Below are positions 17,327-26,640 of a stretch of DNA of 64,000 bases, piece after piece; positions within the stretch are counted from its first letter, which is position 1; each line of letters opens with the position of its first letter. Both the position numbers and the translations under genes were made by a program. The notes below the pieces were generated by a model. The model was not told where the DNA came from, made no database searches, and worked only from the letters and a program-made list of their open reading frames with translations. The DNA comes from Chitinophagales bacterium. GTDB lineage: Bacteria; Bacteroidota; Bacteroidia; Chitinophagales; CAIOSU01. Location of the stretch: assembly GCA_018401955.1 (NCBI GenBank), contig JAGYJT010000001.1, positions 124,001 through 188,000 on the forward strand, read 5' to 3'.

Positions 17327-17773
17327 ATGGATTTATCACTTCGCTTAGGAATCGGCTCAGACCACGCCGGGTTTGACTTAAAAGAATCGATACTTACCTT
17401 TTTGAAAGAGAAGGGTTTTAATGTAAAGAACTTTGGCACCTACACTGCCGACTCGGTTGATTATCCTGACTATGTACACCCACTTGCCGCCGAGGTGCAG
17501 GGCAACAAACTTGACCTAGGCATCCTTATTTGCGGTAGCGGACAAGGTGTTTGCATGACGGCCAATAAATACCCCGGCGTGCGCGCAGCCTTAGTATGGA
17601 ACACCGAGATTGCCAGCCTTACGCGCCAGCACAACGATGCAAACGTAATATGCCTACCAGCCAGGTTTGTAAGCGATGAACTTGCCAAAGAAATGGTACT
17701 TACCTTTTTAGAAACCACTTTTGAAGGCGGCAGGCACCAGCGCAGGGTTGAGAAGATTTCGCACCTAGATTAA
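17327..17773 (+). CDS. rpiB: Ribose-5-phosphate isomerase B
   Basis: Interconverts ribose 5-phosphate and ribulose 5-phosphate in the pentose phosphate pathway. The 148 residues show the RpiB/LacAB signatures: GSDHAGFDLKE near the N-terminus and ICGSGQGVCMTANKYPGVRAA with the catalytic cysteine. The length is typical. Confidence 0.95.
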   Translation: MDLSLRLGIGSDHAGFDLKESILTFLKEKGFNVKNFGTYTADSVDYPDYVHPLAAEVQGNKLDLGILICGSGQGVCMTANKYPGVRAALVWNTEIASLTRQHNDANVICLPARFVSDELAKEMVLTFLETTFEGGRHQRRVEKISHLD

Positions 17774-17809
17774 CTGCACACCAATACCATACAGCAATAA
17801 GCTACGGCC

Positions 17810-18154
17810 ATGAGCAAGGCTAACTACCATACCATGCCCTTACCATCCAAAACCAACATCCAAAGGTACGAGTGGCTCAATTTGGGGCTTATCTACGTCA
17901 ACTCACTGGTATTTTCGGGGCTGTTCAGCGCTCCATCCCTTCAAGCCTATTTGGTACAGGCCGTTTTCAATGGGTCGGGTATAATTATGGTTGTAGGGCT
18001 ATTGAGCCTCATAGCCGGTTTTGTATCAGCCCAAATTAGCCAACCTAAGGCCGTTGCGCAGTGGGGCGGTTACTGGTCATTAAAAATACTCTTCTACGTG
18101 CAATGCGGGTTGTTTGCGGCCTTTTCAATGATGGTTGTTATCAAGTACCTGTAA
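17810..18154 (+). CDS. Hypothetical small membrane protein (114 aa)
   Basis: Three hydrophobic segments are visible: LNLGLIYVNSLVFSGLF, NGSGIIMVVGLLSLIAGFV and LFYVQCGLFAAFSMMVVI. It is therefore probably an inner membrane protein. No family is recognised. ATG 17810 is 36 nt after rpiB; a second Met at residue 9 could be the start. A terminator follows at 18268. Confidence 0.6.
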   Translation: MSKANYHTMPLPSKTNIQRYEWLNLGLIYVNSLVFSGLFSAPSLQAYLVQAVFNGSGIIMVVGLLSLIAGFVSAQISQPKAVAQWGGYWSLKILFYVQCGLFAAFSMMVVIKYL

Positions 18155-18267
18155 TACCCACTACACCAAAATACAGGCACCCAAAAAAGATGGCTTCTGT
18201 GCCTAGCTTTGCAGTCCTAAAAGACCTTGGGCGGCGACAATACCCATGTAAATTGCCCCAAAAAATG

Positions 18268-18299
18268 AAAGGTGGAAACCATTGCTGGTTCCACCTTTT
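18268..18299 (+). terminator. Terminator after the rpiB/membrane protein genes
   Basis: The hairpin GGTGGAAACC/GGTTCCACC (one bulged A, 6-nt loop) is followed by TTTT. AAA precedes it on the other side, so it may act weakly in both directions. Confidence 0.6.
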
Positions 18300-18400
18300 C
18301 ACCGCCTTTTCCCGAAGGCCAAATTCTTTACACCCCATGTTATTGTGCCGACAATTGGCACCTTAAAAACAATGTTGCGAAATTAACAAAACTGTTTGAA

Positions 18401-18431
18401 TAAAAGCGGCACTTGATTTCGCAAGTGCCGC
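18401..18431 (-). terminator. Terminator downstream of the giant beta-helix gene
   Basis: A perfect 10-bp stem GCGGCACTTG/CAAGTGCCGC with a 6-nt loop, followed on the minus strand by TTTTATTC, 38 nt after the stop codon at 18470. Confidence 0.85.
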
Positions 18432-18469
18432 CTATTCCCGAATGGCCCATTTAACTGGGTATCATCAGC

Positions 18470-21400
18470 TTAACGTACGCGTAGCAATTTCTCTAGGTAC
18501 GACTGGTCGCCCTTACGAAGTTCTACTACATAGAATCCTTCAGCCAAAGAGCGCTCTGTATCAATGGTATAAGTATTTAAGCCATAGGTTACATCAACCT
18601 CTGCCGTAAATATTACTTGGCCCAATAGGTTGTACATGCTAATGGTTACTGGCTCGTTAGAGGTTGCAGTAAACTCAATAGTAACCTCATCTTGGAACGG
18701 ATTAGGATAAATGCCGCCTATCTCAAGTCCAGCGATTGCACCTATACCATCAGGGTTACAAGTAGGAGAACCATCAACTATTACCGACTTGGTGGCGCTG
18801 TTGCTACAACCGTTTGCATCGGTATAGTTATAGGTAATGTCGTAAGTACCTACACCTACAACAGAGGCATCAAAAATACCACCAGTTACTCCAGGGCCAG
18901 TAAACGTGCCACCCGCTGGGGTTGCAGTTAGGGTAAGGCTGGTTTGGCTAATGCAAATGGTATCAGCTACGGTAATATTGATGCTTGGAAGTGTATTAAC
19001 CGTTACCGTTACAGTATCCTCACCTACACAACCAAACTGGTCGGTAGTAGCTACGGTATAGTCTGTAGTAGCTGTTGGGCTAACGGTAATGTCAGAGGTT
19101 GTTTCATTATTGCTCCACAAGTAACTTACGCCACCAGTAGCCTCCAACTGTGTTGAACCACCTTCGCAAATCTCAACATCAGCGCTAGCGTTTCCGCTAG
19201 GCAATGCACGAACTGTAACCTCGGCAGAGTCAACATTTACACAACCGTTGGCATCGGTACCGGTTACGCTATAAATACCAGCAGTTGTTACATTGATAAT
19301 AGCCGTTGTAGGCCCGTTGCTCCATACATAATCGGTAGCACCAATTGCAGCTAATGAAGCAGTCTCGCCATCACAAATAGCCGTATCGTTGCTAGCTACT
19401 ACATTTGGTAGTTGGTTTACCACCACTGTAGCTTGGTCAGGCGTACCAGTACAACCAAATTGGTCAGTAATGGTAAGGCTATAAGTAGTAGTAGTGGCAG
19501 GGCTTACGTTAATGGTTTGGGTATTATCACCATTATTCCACAACCAAGCATCAGCATTACCAGCTGTAAGCGTAGCGGTTTCGCCCACGCAAATGGTATC
19601 ATCTGGGCCTGCATCGCTTACCGGTGCACTAATAAACGCTTCCACTTCAGTTGCTGGGCTAGTACAACCTGCAATACCTACCTTCCAATCGTAGAACCAG
19701 TAGTAAGTTGTAGAAGTACTAGAAGTAAAGCTAGTTTTACCATGGGTTACACTTATACCCGCACTTGCTGCTGCATAAGGGAACGAGTTACCACCCGAAT
19801 CTCTAATCAAATTAGTAATACCAGCGTAAGAGGCTAAGCCCATGTTGTAAGTACCAGGGCCTAAGGTAATATCTATAGGCACTACCACCGGACCAGGACC
19901 ACTTACCGGCGAAACCGGACCAGCACCTACCAGCGCATTACCCGCATTCAAATCATATATACCTATTGACATGGTACCAGAACCAGTTGGGTAAACGGCT
20001 ACTGATTGAATAGTTACCGTGCTGGTAACCTCAAACTCCAAGCCCCAACCTGCAGTAGCAGTAATAAAGGTGCCAGTACTTGTAGGTGCAGGCTTACCAG
20101 CACTATCAACTAAACCGGTAGAACCTACTACATAGTAAGTGGCAGAGCTGCTTAATGAAGGTGTAAAGAAAAACTCACCAGAACCAACAGAGTTGCTTAG
20201 GCTAGCATCATCAAACCACTCAAGATCAACGTATCCGGTAATATCTGCAGTTAGTTCTGCAAAATCGCCGATACAGCCAGTATCACCTACCGCAGTTGGT
20301 GGCGCTGGGATAGCCAATACATTAACCGATACGGTCAAGGTATCGTTACCTGGGTTTTGATCGCCTACCAACAAGTTTTGTGCAAACAAGTTGAACGAAC
20401 CACCAGCATAAGTATTTAAGGTACCTACAGATATAGTATCAAACGTTTGCGGTGCAATTGGGCCAGCAAAAGTGGCAGACAATGTTTGTGATGCACCACC
20501 GCTAATTTCTACTTCAATATCAAAGTTTGATTGGGCAGCTGTACCTTGGTTATAAATTACCACTGTTACTGCTGTGCTACTATCGCCACAAGCATTTGCT
20601 GCCGGGCTTAGGATGCTCACAATTTGAATGTCATCAGCAAACGGCGTGTACTCATCAGCACCTATATCTACAACGGTTGATGGAGCCATTGGGCGCGTAT
20701 CGCCATCAATATCAATTACAACTCCAGCACTGTTATCACCTACATCATTTGCCAAAGTACCAAGCACGTGTAAGTCATCCGCAAGGCTAACAAACTCTGG
20801 GTCACCTTCAAATGAACCTTGGTTTAGCGCAGGGAATGCTGTTTGCCAATCAACCAAAGTAGCATAGTCAGTTCCGTTATAATCAATCAATAACGTAGCG
20901 CTAGTACTGTAGTAAATATTGTTATCAATATCTACCTCGTCGGCAGGGTTTAAAGCATACTCAAATGAGTAGTCATTGTTAGCATAGAAGATATTATTCC
21001 TTATATCCATACGCACTGAATTAGTAGCAAAACGAATTGCTGGACTACCAACTAACGTATTATGGAAGATGTCGACATGCGTACAAGAAACGAAGTACAT
21101 CCCATAGTCACTGCTACTACTTACCATGTTATTGGTAATTTTTGCACGACGGGTTGTGTCCTCAGTATTACCATCGTTGAAGTAGATACCCCAATCTGGA
21201 GCTCTTACAATGTTATTTTCAACTTCAAAATAGCCATTGATATCAAACAAGTATATACCGTCAGCGAAGCTTTGATCACGAAGGCTATCCACATAGTTGC
21301 CCGATACAATCAATGAGTCTTGGTCATCTACATTAATACCATTCTCATCTTGCAATAAGAAGGTGCTATTGGTAATACGGTTACCTTTCAAAAGTACCGA

Positions 21401-24400
21401 TGACGAACCTTGAAGGTCTACACCACGATAACCGCCAATGAATGTACAGCTATCAATCCAAAGATAGTTGGCATTGTTACCATCACCAGAAGCCAAAGTT
21501 TCAGATGCCGAAGCATTGATACCAGCATTTGATGTGTTGGTAGTGGTGGTGCTCATGCGGATTGTTGAATTTTTGAAAGTGTTATAGTCGGCTTGGCTAT
21601 TTAACTGCACCGCCATACCTTGAGCATTTGAGGTGCTTTCAAGTACAATATTGTTAAAGGTTACATAATCAATTCCTGATAGTATAACTGTAGCAAACTT
21701 AACAGATGCATCGTGGGTAAGGGTTTCTCCATTACCTTCAAACGTGATGGTAGCCGAAGGGCCAACACCTGGCACACTGGTGTAAGTAACTTGCTCGCTA
21801 TAAGGGCCGCTTCCAGGTACCACCGTAAACACCACATCGCCTAAGATGCCACATGATATTGCCGCAGCTACATCATTAAAGGTTTGGTAGTTGCCACCGC
21901 CTGTAGGCAATGCACTGTTTATAGTATAGTTACCAGCAGGCAAAGCCAAGCACAAGTTAACTACCAACGTATCGTTGGCAGTATTGGCATCTGTTCCACC
22001 ATTTGGATCGCTTGTGAAAACAGTAATGGTGTATGATTGGCTAGTAAAATCAAACGAACCAATGGTTATGGTATCCCTTGCCAAACTAGGCAACAAAATT
22101 GGGCTATGCACAAATACTGGCAATGTGGTATCAAGCACACCGTCATTAATGTTTACATACACGTTTACCTCGGTTAGGTCAGCTATACCCAAGTTTTGGA
22201 TAACTACTTCAATTGGCTGCACACCCGGCGCAAGTGGCGCTGATGGGGTAAGCAACTGCACAGCAGCAGCATCATCTGCCGCAGGCGTAAATTCAATTGC
22301 ACCTGGGTCTGGTGTTGCGCCACGAGCTACTCCAAACAAGTCGTTAGGCACCTCTACAAGCGATTCAGCTTGGTTGTTAATGGCCGCTGCCGTAGGCGTG
22401 TAATCATCGTTGGCAGCATCCACAAAGCGAGGGTCGCGTTGGAAACCATTCAAATCGTAAGTACCTGTGTTGGCAGTGCGCCAATCGGCAATAGTTGCAA
22501 ATGCATTGCTACCGTAGTAACCAACAAAGTTGCTAGAGGTAGGTGAGTTTACAAAGTAAACGTTATTATCAACGGTAACATCACTAGTAGCGGTGTTTAG
22601 GTAAATACCAAACTTATCAGTAGTGCCGCCACGAGTAACATAAAAGATGTTGTTTTTTACATGTAGGTTGCTTGCCGCAGTAGTTTGGAAGAAACCACGA
22701 GTAGCGCTAGTGTTTGAAAAATTAGGATCATCTAGCACTATGGTGTTGTTATACACGCGGTTGTTATCACTACCTACACTGTATATACCATAAGCAATAC
22801 CGTTGTTGTTAATATCGTAAATCAGGTTATTGGTAACTAGGTTAAGTGCGGCCGAGTCGGCATCAGAGCTAGTGAAATAGATACCATATACCGTACCTGT
22901 AAGCGAACTAGCACCACCGTGCGTGTTGTGTATACGGTTAGCATTAACCAATGCCCCAAACACATTACCCTCTAACTCAACACCGTGGAAGGTGGTAACA
23001 GAGCTTCTGGTTGGGCGGCTAATGTCGTTACCCTCTACAGTAGTATTGGTATTATCACCAAGCAATACGCCAGAGTTATAGAAATCTTCCATAACGTTGT
23101 TCAAAATCTGGTTATTCTCGGCACCGGTACCACCAGTTGAGTTACCAAATACTGATACGCCTTGGTATCCACCAATCAACCTATTGTTTTGTATTAGGTT
23201 GTTGCTACCGGTAAGGGCAGCATTACCTGTTGGAGAGGTGTTTGAACCAGAAATAGCAACTGCCGTAGAGTTCGTAGTTGTAGTGCTGGTAACCAATGAT
23301 AAATCAACTACGCTGTTTTGGAAAGTGTTATTATCAGATCCATTGCTGATTAATACACCAAAACCGTATAACCCACTCAATGAGCGAATGTAAAGGCTAT
23401 CAATGGTAACATATTGCGCACCTTCAAGTTTCAATACATACTTTAAACCTGCTGGCGGCGAAAACTCCAAGGTATCGCCATTACCATTAAAGGTAATTGG
23501 GTTGCTAGCGCCCATACCGTTAATGGTAGGTATGGTTACTTGCTCGTTGTAAGGGCCGCTACCTGGTGTTACGTTAAAGGTAATTGGGCCAGTAATACCA
23601 CAAGTCAACATTGAGTCGATAGCATCAGTAAAGCTGGCGAAGTTGGTACCACCTGTTGGCAAAGCCGCATCAATAGTATAAGTACCTTGCATACCTACAC
23701 AGGTAAATAGCGTAAGGGTATCGTTTGATTGGAAGGCATCGGCACCACCGTTAGGGTTCAAGGTCCAAGCCGTAATGGTATCAAGACCAGTTGGCGTGAA
23801 AGTACCCAAAGTAATAGGGCTGCTAGATGTTGATGGTGCAAGTGGTGTAGCAGAGCTGGCAGGTGTTTGCGGTACTCCGTTTAGAGTCCATTGCACATCA
23901 TAGGCATTCACGGTGTTAGTACCAAAGTTACGCACCTCAACATCTACGTTTTGTGAGCCTGAAACCACTATGCGGTTAGGGGCAACAAAGTTGAATACAC
24001 CAATATCATTAGGCACACCGCTAAACTCAATAGCACCTGGGTCGGTACTGGCACCACGTGGGTCGCCATTAAAGTCAACTGTAATGCCTTGGTTAGGAAC
24101 AATGTTGTTAAAGCTTGGGTTGCCTGGGGTTAAATCGCCAGTGGCAACACTTGCATATAATGGGTCTAACGCATAGCTATTAGCATCTTGGCTATTGCCC
24201 AATTGCCAATCGAGCAAAGTAGCATAATCAGTACCATTGCTACCAATAAGGTTGGTACCGGTAGGCGATGTAACATTAAATACATTGTAATTGCTTACAA
24301 AAGCATTGCCAGCGGTGTTAAAAAACAAGGCAGCGTGTTCAGAAGTACCGGTACGGCTTAGGTTAAAAATGTTGCCGATAAACTCCAAACCACTGGTAGA

Positions 24401-26254
24401 TAACGTTTGAAACACACCATAAGTATTGCTTGAAGTGGTTGCTGTTATGCTGGTAATATCTATGCTGTTGTGCAGGTACTTAACCCCATCACTACTGGAA
24501 TTGTAGATAGCGTTTATTTGGCCGTTGTGATTGAAATTGTAAATCAAGTTATTACTTACAATGTTTTCGTTGCCCGGTGTGGCATCACTAGAAGTGTGGT
24601 ATACACCAAAGTGACTGCTTGTATTAGAAGTGTTACCACCGGCTGTATTATGTATACGGTTACCGTTGATTACACAGTTTTCGCTAGCACCAGTAAAGTA
24701 AATGCCATAAAACAGCGTGATGCTGGTACGTGTTGGGCGGCTAACTTCGTTACCATCTACAATGGTGTTGTTATTGCCTGCGGCAAAATAAAATCCCGTG
24801 TGGTAAAAATCAAGTACACGGTTGTTCCAAAACTCGTTATCGCTGCTGCCACCGCTATTAGACCTTATGCAATAGTAACCACCAATAAAGGTATTGTCTT
24901 CAAAATAGTTGTTACTACCATTGTTGCCTGTAGAACTTGGACTTGTATTGCTATTTGAGAAGGCTACCGCGGCAGAGTTAATTGTGCTGGTGCTGGTAAC
25001 TGAGCTTACATCAATAGTACATTTCCTGAACGTATTGAAATCAGCGCTGTTTGAAAACAATACCCCGATACCATATAAGGCATCAAGCGATAAAATATTC
25101 AAACTGTCGAATGTAACGTAATCAGCACCTTCCAACTTAAGTATATACTTACTGCTTGACGGAGCCAAATATTGTAGCGTATCGCCGTTGCCATTAAAGG
25201 TAATAGTGTTAACTGCACTAGCACCAACAATTTCTGGTATGGTTACTTGCTCAGTATAAGGGCCGCTGCCGGCAACAATATCAAACACCACTGGGCCAGC
25301 TATACCGCAAAGACCCATTTCGTCAACTGCACCTTGTATGGTGGTAAAGTTAGTAGCACTTGCCGGCTGGGTAGCATCAATAGTATAGTTACCTGCCATG
25401 CCAATGCAAATTTTCAGTACGCTGGTATCGTTAGTGTTTAGTGTATCCGCAATTCCATTGGGCATAAATGTCCAAGCAGTGATTGAATCACCAGGTGCAG
25501 GGGTATATGTACCGATAACTACAGGTGCCGAAGAATTGCCCGTAAGAATAGGTGGGCCTGTGTAATTAAAACCCGTTTGAGGTGTGCCGTTTATATCCCA
25601 GCCTACCATTACTGAATCGAGTGGCAAGTTGCCAAAGTTTCTTATTTCAACTTCTACGTTTTGCAGCGTTGCAGTGGTTGGGCTGCCTGGGCTGGTGATA
25701 GTTAAACCTGCATCAACATCGCCCACTGGACCAGCATTGATGTTGGCAATAAAACCTGCATCTTCAACTACCGTGCTAGAGTAAAACTGAACCGTAAGAC
25801 AACCAGTAGGGTTAGAAGCTACTACCAAACCCGGACCAGTGCATTGGTCGCCAGATTGGGCACCACCAGTTGTGTTATTGTACAATTCGGCTCCAGATGT
25901 ATTGTCGCCATTGTTAACAATCACGTAATCGAAAGTGGCATTAACCGCAAACTGTGTAAAATCAATTTCAACAGGCGTGCCTGGCACATCGTGACAAACA
26001 GTAACAATGGTGTTGCAACCGCAATTTGGATAATTTTCGGCTGCAGTACCTATAGTGATACCAGGGCACAAAATTACGGAACCACCAGGGCCACCTGGGT
26101 CAGAGAAGCTCGTAAAGCCGCTGCTTGGCACATTAATTGTTTGGGTTGAGCCCTCAACGGGGGTAAGGTTTTGGGCAAATAGGCCGCCTGATAGGAACAA
26201 AAGAAGTGCAACCAACAGGGAACCTACATTCGGGGTAAAGGTCCGTTTCATCAT
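18470..26254 (-). CDS. Giant T9SS-secreted multidomain protein with three beta-helix modules
   Basis: The 2594-residue secreted protein starts with a signal peptide (1-28) and then a CUB-like domain (about 60-175). It then repeats a two-part unit: a CARDB-like Ig domain (about 180-285, 750-855, 1330-1435, 1875-1980) and a right-handed parallel beta-helix (286-745, 857-1322, 1441-1870). Each helix opens with the same sentence, e.g. GPYTEQVTIP and ITFNGNGDTL, and closes with DPGAIEF or VDIGADEY. After a segment at 1982-2210 come three to four Ig/PKD-like repeats (CVGETATLTAG, CDGETASLAAI, CEGGSTQLEAT). The last ~80 residues are a type A T9SS sorting domain (IYPNPFQDEVTIEF to EKLLRVR), so it is exported by T9SS and attached to or released from the surface. 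Adhesion or polysaccharide binding/cleavage is possible; no catalytic residues are identified. Confidence 0.9.
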   Translation of the reverse strand: MMKRTFTPNVGSLLVALLLFLSGGLFAQNLTPVEGSTQTINVPSSGFTSFSDPGGPGGSVILCPGITIGTAAENYPNCGCNTIVTVCHDVPGTPVEIDFTQFAVNATFDYVIVNNGDNTSGAELYNNTTGGAQSGDQCTGPGLVVASNPTGCLTVQFYSSTVVEDAGFIANINAGPVGDVDAGLTITSPGSPTTATLQNVEVEIRNFGNLPLDSVMVGWDINGTPQTGFNYTGPPILTGNSSAPVVIGTYTPAPGDSITAWTFMPNGIADTLNTNDTSVLKICIGMAGNYTIDATQPASATNFTTIQGAVDEMGLCGIAGPVVFDIVAGSGPYTEQVTIPEIVGASAVNTITFNGNGDTLQYLAPSSSKYILKLEGADYVTFDSLNILSLDALYGIGVLFSNSADFNTFRKCTIDVSSVTSTSTINSAAVAFSNSNTSPSSTGNNGSNNYFEDNTFIGGYYCIRSNSGGSSDNEFWNNRVLDFYHTGFYFAAGNNNTIVDGNEVSRPTRTSITLFYGIYFTGASENCVINGNRIHNTAGGNTSNTSSHFGVYHTSSDATPGNENIVSNNLIYNFNHNGQINAIYNSSSDGVKYLHNSIDITSITATTSSNTYGVFQTLSTSGLEFIGNIFNLSRTGTSEHAALFFNTAGNAFVSNYNVFNVTSPTGTNLIGSNGTDYATLLDWQLGNSQDANSYALDPLYASVATGDLTPGNPSFNNIVPNQGITVDFNGDPRGASTDPGAIEFSGVPNDIGVFNFVAPNRIVVSGSQNVDVEVRNFGTNTVNAYDVQWTLNGVPQTPASSATPLAPSTSSSPITLGTFTPTGLDTITAWTLNPNGGADAFQSNDTLTLFTCVGMQGTYTIDAALPTGGTNFASFTDAIDSMLTCGITGPITFNVTPGSGPYNEQVTIPTINGMGASNPITFNGNGDTLEFSPPAGLKYVLKLEGAQYVTIDSLYIRSLSGLYGFGVLISNGSDNNTFQNSVVDLSLVTSTTTTNSTAVAISGSNTSPTGNAALTGSNNLIQNNRLIGGYQGVSVFGNSTGGTGAENNQILNNVMEDFYNSGVLLGDNTNTTVEGNDISRPTRSSVTTFHGVELEGNVFGALVNANRIHNTHGGASSLTGTVYGIYFTSSDADSAALNLVTNNLIYDINNNGIAYGIYSVGSDNNRVYNNTIVLDDPNFSNTSATRGFFQTTAASNLHVKNNIFYVTRGGTTDKFGIYLNTATSDVTVDNNVYFVNSPTSSNFVGYYGSNAFATIADWRTANTGTYDLNGFQRDPRFVDAANDDYTPTAAAINNQAESLVEVPNDLFGVARGATPDPGAIEFTPAADDAAAVQLLTPSAPLAPGVQPIEVVIQNLGIADLTEVNVYVNINDGVLDTTLPVFVHSPILLPSLARDTITIGSFDFTSQSYTITVFTSDPNGGTDANTANDTLVVNLCLALPAGNYTINSALPTGGGNYQTFNDVAAAISCGILGDVVFTVVPGSGPYSEQVTYTSVPGVGPSATITFEGNGETLTHDASVKFATVILSGIDYVTFNNIVLESTSNAQGMAVQLNSQADYNTFKNSTIRMSTTTTNTSNAGINASASETLASGDGNNANYLWIDSCTFIGGYRGVDLQGSSSVLLKGNRITNSTFLLQDENGINVDDQDSLIVSGNYVDSLRDQSFADGIYLFDINGYFEVENNIVRAPDWGIYFNDGNTEDTTRRAKITNNMVSSSSDYGMYFVSCTHVDIFHNTLVGSPAIRFATNSVRMDIRNNIFYANNDYSFEYALNPADEVDIDNNIYYSTSATLLIDYNGTDYATLVDWQTAFPALNQGSFEGDPEFVSLADDLHVLGTLANDVGDNSAGVVIDIDGDTRPMAPSTVVDIGADEYTPFADDIQIVSILSPAANACGDSSTAVTVVIYNQGTAAQSNFDIEVEISGGASQTLSATFAGPIAPQTFDTISVGTLNTYAGGSFNLFAQNLLVGDQNPGNDTLTVSVNVLAIPAPPTAVGDTGCIGDFAELTADITGYVDLEWFDDASLSNSVGSGEFFFTPSLSSSATYYVVGSTGLVDSAGKPAPTSTGTFITATAGWGLEFEVTSTVTIQSVAVYPTGSGTMSIGIYDLNAGNALVGAGPVSPVSGPGPVVVPIDITLGPGTYNMGLASYAGITNLIRDSGGNSFPYAAASAGISVTHGKTSFTSSTSTTYYWFYDWKVGIAGCTSPATEVEAFISAPVSDAGPDDTICVGETATLTAGNADAWLWNNGDNTQTINVSPATTTTYSLTITDQFGCTGTPDQATVVVNQLPNVVASNDTAICDGETASLAAIGATDYVWSNGPTTAIINVTTAGIYSVTGTDANGCVNVDSAEVTVRALPSGNASADVEICEGGSTQLEATGGVSYLWSNNETTSDITVSPTATTDYTVATTDQFGCVGEDTVTVTVNTLPSINITVADTICISQTSLTLTATPAGGTFTGPGVTGGIFDASVVGVGTYDITYNYTDANGCSNSATKSVIVDGSPTCNPDGIGAIAGLEIGGIYPNPFQDEVTIEFTATSNEPVTISMYNLLGQVIFTAEVDVTYGLNTYTIDTERSLAEGFYVVELRKGDQSYLEKLLRVR

Positions 26255-26640
26255 ACACAGTTTGGGTTTGCAATAAAATTAAAGAACAGTCCTCATGAAA
26301 ATTGGGGGCATAAAAGACCGTCGGAATTTGTCATTTCTATTAATAATTGGTCAAAATACCATTAATCTATGATTATTTTTTAAAAAAATAGCGGCTAAGG
26401 AAATATCGACCTGCAAATATAAACCAAGCACTTACAGTTTATTTTTTTAGGTAATAAACCATTTATTCTTTTTGAAAAAAGATGCTAAATGTCTTATAAC
26501 CAGTGACTTTTGGCATTAAAAACTTCTCAAATTATAGTCAATATTACGCCAGAATTTGATTCAGGAAGTCTACCGAACCAATATAATCACTAATTCATTG
26601 ACAAACAAATGGTTAGCTCAATAAAAATAAGGAGGTCAGT
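26255..26640. other. A/T-rich intergenic region upstream of the giant gene
   Basis: About 385 nt with no gene. It should carry the long 5' leader and promoter of the beta-helix protein, and the 3' end of the M28 peptidase transcript. No strong hairpin terminator for the peptidase gene was found here. Confidence 0.5.
26414..26421 (-). promoter_or_regulatory. Candidate -7 element TATATTTG for the beta-helix gene
   Basis: Read on the minus strand, TATATTTG matches TAnnTTTG about 160 nt before the start codon at 26254. No clear TTTG box at the expected distance. A long leader would follow. Confidence 0.35.
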
